Shown here in pieces: positions 62,492 through 64,000 of a stretch of 64,000 nt of DNA. This stretch comes from Castellaniella sp044508625 (lineage in GTDB: Bacteria; Pseudomonadota; Gammaproteobacteria; Burkholderiales; Burkholderiaceae_B). How positions within the stretch are numbered: the first letter of the stretch is position 1; every line of letters begins with the position of its first letter. A model generated the notes under the pieces. That model was given only the letters and a program-made list of their open reading frames with translations. It was not told the origin of the DNA and searched no databases. The DNA lies in assembly GCA_044508625.1 (NCBI GenBank), contig JBIQHJ010000014.1:4839-68838 (forward strand). The letters are read 5' to 3'. The position numbers and the translations under genes were made by a program.

Positions 62492-62601
62492 GCCTTTCCC
62501 CTCATAGGCGCGCCCGCATGGCCGGCGCTCGAGGCCTTATTTTAGGGCCTGTCCCACCGCCGGGCGCGCCGATTCATTCACACCTGACGGCGATGCGACG
62601 C

Positions 62602-62607
62602 TATAAT
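62602..62607 (+). promoter_or_regulatory. Consensus -10 box upstream of the RhlE-type helicase
   Basis: A perfect TATAAT lies 171 bases before the likely TTG start, so the transcript would have a leader of about 165 bases. No -35 hexamer at ideal distance is evident; TTCACA at 62577-62582 has a 19-base spacing. Long leaders are known for cold-shock helicase genes, but no regulator is identified. Confidence 0.5.
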
Positions 62608-62778
62608 TGCAGGCTTGCACGGCCTACCAGTCGCCGCGCGAGACTTGCCGGTCCACCGGCCGCCGCCTTGCCGGGCGCGGCCCGACCCGGCCCTCCCTAC
62701 CCGTTTCAACCCCTTCTTTCGTCGGCCTCGATTGGTATCCCTCGACTCGAGCGATAGGCGGTCGCTGGAGTCGTACCC

Positions 62779-64000
62779 TTGGAAACACAAACCACATTTG
62801 CCTCGCTGGGCTTGGCGGAACCTTTGCTGCGCGCCGTCGCCGACGCCGGCTATACCCAGCCCACCCCGATCCAGGCGCAGGCCATCCCGCGCGTGATCGA
62901 GGGCGGCGACCTGCTCGCCGCCGCCCAGACGGGCACCGGCAAGACGGCCGGCTTCACGCTGCCGATCCTGCACATCCTGATCAACCGCCCCCTGGCGGCG
63001 CGCCGGCCGGGCCGTCCGCGCGTGCTGGTGCTGACGCCGACGCGCGAGCTCACCGCCCAGGTCGAGGAATCCGTGCGCCTGTACGGCAAGCACACCCGCG
63101 TCCAATCCATGGTGATGTTCGGCGGCGTCAACATCAATCCGCAGATCGCCGCCCTCAAGAAACCCGTGGACATCCTGGTGGCCACGCCGGGGCGCCTGCT
63201 GGACCACGCCCAGCAAAAGACCGTCGACCTCTCGGGCGTCGAGATCCTGGTGCTGGACGAGGCCGACCGCATGCTGGACATGGGCTTCATCCGCGACATC
63301 CGCCGCATCCTCGCGCTGCTGCCCGCCAAGCGCCAGAACCTGCTGTTCTCGGCCACCTTCTCGGACGAGATCCGCGAGCTGGCCAAGGGCGTGCTGAATG
63401 ACGCCGACGAGGTCTCGGTCGCCCGGCGCAACACCGCCTCCGAGCTGGTCACCCAGCGCATGGTCATGACCGAGCAGTCCCACAAGCGCGACCTGCTCAG
63501 CCACATCATCCGCGGCAGCGGCTGGCACCAGGTGCTGGTCTTCACCCGCACCAAGCACGGCGCCAACCGCCTCGCCGAGAAACTGGTCAAGGACGGCCTG
63601 TCGGCCGCGGCGATCCACGGCAACAAGAGCCAGGCGGCGCGCACCAAGGCCCTGGCCGGCTTCAAGGACGGCAAGGTCGCCGTGCTGGTGGCCACCGACA
63701 TCGCCGCCCGCGGCCTGGACATCGACCAGTTGCCGCAGGTCGTGAATTTCGAGCTGCCCAACGTGCCCGAGGACTACGTGCACCGCATCGGCCGCACGGG
63801 CCGCGCCGGCAGCCCCGGCTCGGCGCTGTCGCTGGTCGACCAATCCGAGATCAAGCTGCTGCGCGCCATCGAGCGCCTGATCAAGAAACCGATCGAGCAG
63901 CAGGCCATCGAGGGCTGGAATCCGGGCGCGATGGTCACGGCCGATTCCGCGCCCGACGCGCGCGAGCGCCGCGACATGCTGCGCCTCGAGGACGGCGGGC
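62779..64000 (+). CDS. rhlE: DEAD-box ATP-dependent RNA helicase, RhlE type (3' end outside window)
   Basis: 407 codons are visible and the frame runs off the window without a stop. The start is most likely TTG at 62779 (METQTTFASLGLAEPLLRA): GGAG lies 9 bases upstream, a stop occurs in frame at 62755, and no ATG or GTG intervenes. All core motifs are present: Q motif YTQPTPIQAQAIP, I AAQTGTGKT, Ia PTRELT, Ib TPGR, II DEAD in VLDEADRMLDMGF, III SAT, V ARGLDIDQLPQVVNF, VI HRIGRTGRAG. It unwinds RNA in ribosome assembly and decay. The C-terminal tail after about residue 375 is cut off. RhlE rather than DbpA/SrmB is judged from the N-terminal wording. Confidence 0.93.
   Translation, partial: METQTTFASLGLAEPLLRAVADAGYTQPTPIQAQAIPRVIEGGDLLAAAQTGTGKTAGFTLPILHILINRPLAARRPGRPRVLVLTPTRELTAQVEESVRLYGKHTRVQSMVMFGGVNINPQIAALKKPVDILVATPGRLLDHAQQKTVDLSGVEILVLDEADRMLDMGFIRDIRRILALLPAKRQNLLFSATFSDEIRELAKGVLNDADEVSVARRNTASELVTQRMVMTEQSHKRDLLSHIIRGSGWHQVLVFTRTKHGANRLAEKLVKDGLSAAAIHGNKSQAARTKALAGFKDGKVAVLVATDIAARGLDIDQLPQVVNFELPNVPEDYVHRIGRTGRAGSPGSALSLVDQSEIKLLRAIERLIKKPIEQQAIEGWNPGAMVTADSAPDARERRDMLRLEDGG

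Overview
The window is a GC-rich, densely coded chromosomal segment of a betaproteobacterium. Order Burkholderiales is likely and family Alcaligenaceae (Bordetella/Achromobacter-like) is my best guess. I base this on housekeeping gene order (PBP1A-lptM-lysA; ResB/CcsB system II cytochrome c biogenesis, cytochrome c4, engB, hemB; mscL, petABC, sspAB) and on the DUF2868/DUF3482 pair. The species cannot be named from sequence alone. There is no rRNA, CRISPR array, insertion sequence or integrase; one tRNA gene (Thr, anticodon TGT) is present.

Layout. 1-18.4 kb is core metabolism and respiration: end of a class A PBP, LptM, diaminopimelate decarboxylase, a large GGDEF-EAL protein, cytochrome c maturation, cytochrome c4, EngB, HemB, an HtrA-type protease, a NIF3-family protein, MscL, the bc1 complex, SspA/SspB and tRNA-Thr. 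18.4-36.4 kb is accessory and transport: a di-haem cytochrome c peroxidase behind a perfect FNR-type box, a carotenoid-oxygenase-family enzyme, a DUF2141 protein, a ClC channel, ThpR, a TAXI-TRAP transporter with its DUF1850 partner, an exported CobN-like chelatase with ExbB-like and ExbD-like partners behind a Fur-type box, a GntR regulator, a GlsB-type small membrane protein, and the DUF2868/DUF3482 pair. 36.5-50.6 kb is a complete phenol-to-central-metabolism module on the minus strand: DmpR-type activator, a sigma-54 promoter, catechol 2,3-dioxygenase, six-component phenol hydroxylase, then a separately promoted lower meta-cleavage operon (dmpC-E-H-I-F-G-Q plus a flavodoxin-fold oxidoreductase). 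50.7-60.9 kb is a second minus-strand operon (DUF1302, DUF1329, YCF48-like, MMPL/RND transporter, USP-hemerythrin fusion, soluble chemoreceptor) transcribed away from a divergent LysR regulator. 60.9-64 kb holds a TPM-domain protein with LemA, and the start of an RhlE-type RNA helicase that runs off the window.

How it works together. Phenol sensed by the DmpR homologue should activate the -24/-12 promoter in front of dmpB-KLMNOP, giving phenol -> catechol -> 2-hydroxymuconic semialdehyde. The lower operon takes the semialdehyde by the dehydrogenase/tautomerase/decarboxylase branch to 2-hydroxypenta-2,4-dienoate, then by hydratase, aldolase and acylating dehydrogenase to pyruvate and acetyl-CoA. 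The hydrolase dmpD is absent from the cluster and the gene order differs from the classical dmp order.

Main observations. (1) A 48-bp element with a T-N11-A palindrome occurs twice, 17 kb apart, at 38 of 48 identical positions: once upstream of dmpC and once between the LysR gene and the DUF1302 operon. This suggests one LysR protein co-controls lower-pathway catabolism and an envelope transport/taxis operon. (2) The CobN homologue has a signal peptide and a C-terminal membrane anchor, sits with ExbB/ExbD-like proteins, and lies behind a Fur-type box. This resembles the HmuS-type haem dechelatase modules of Bacteroidota rather than cobalamin synthesis. (3) A degenerate repeat array resembling the tRNA 3' end follows tRNA-Thr.
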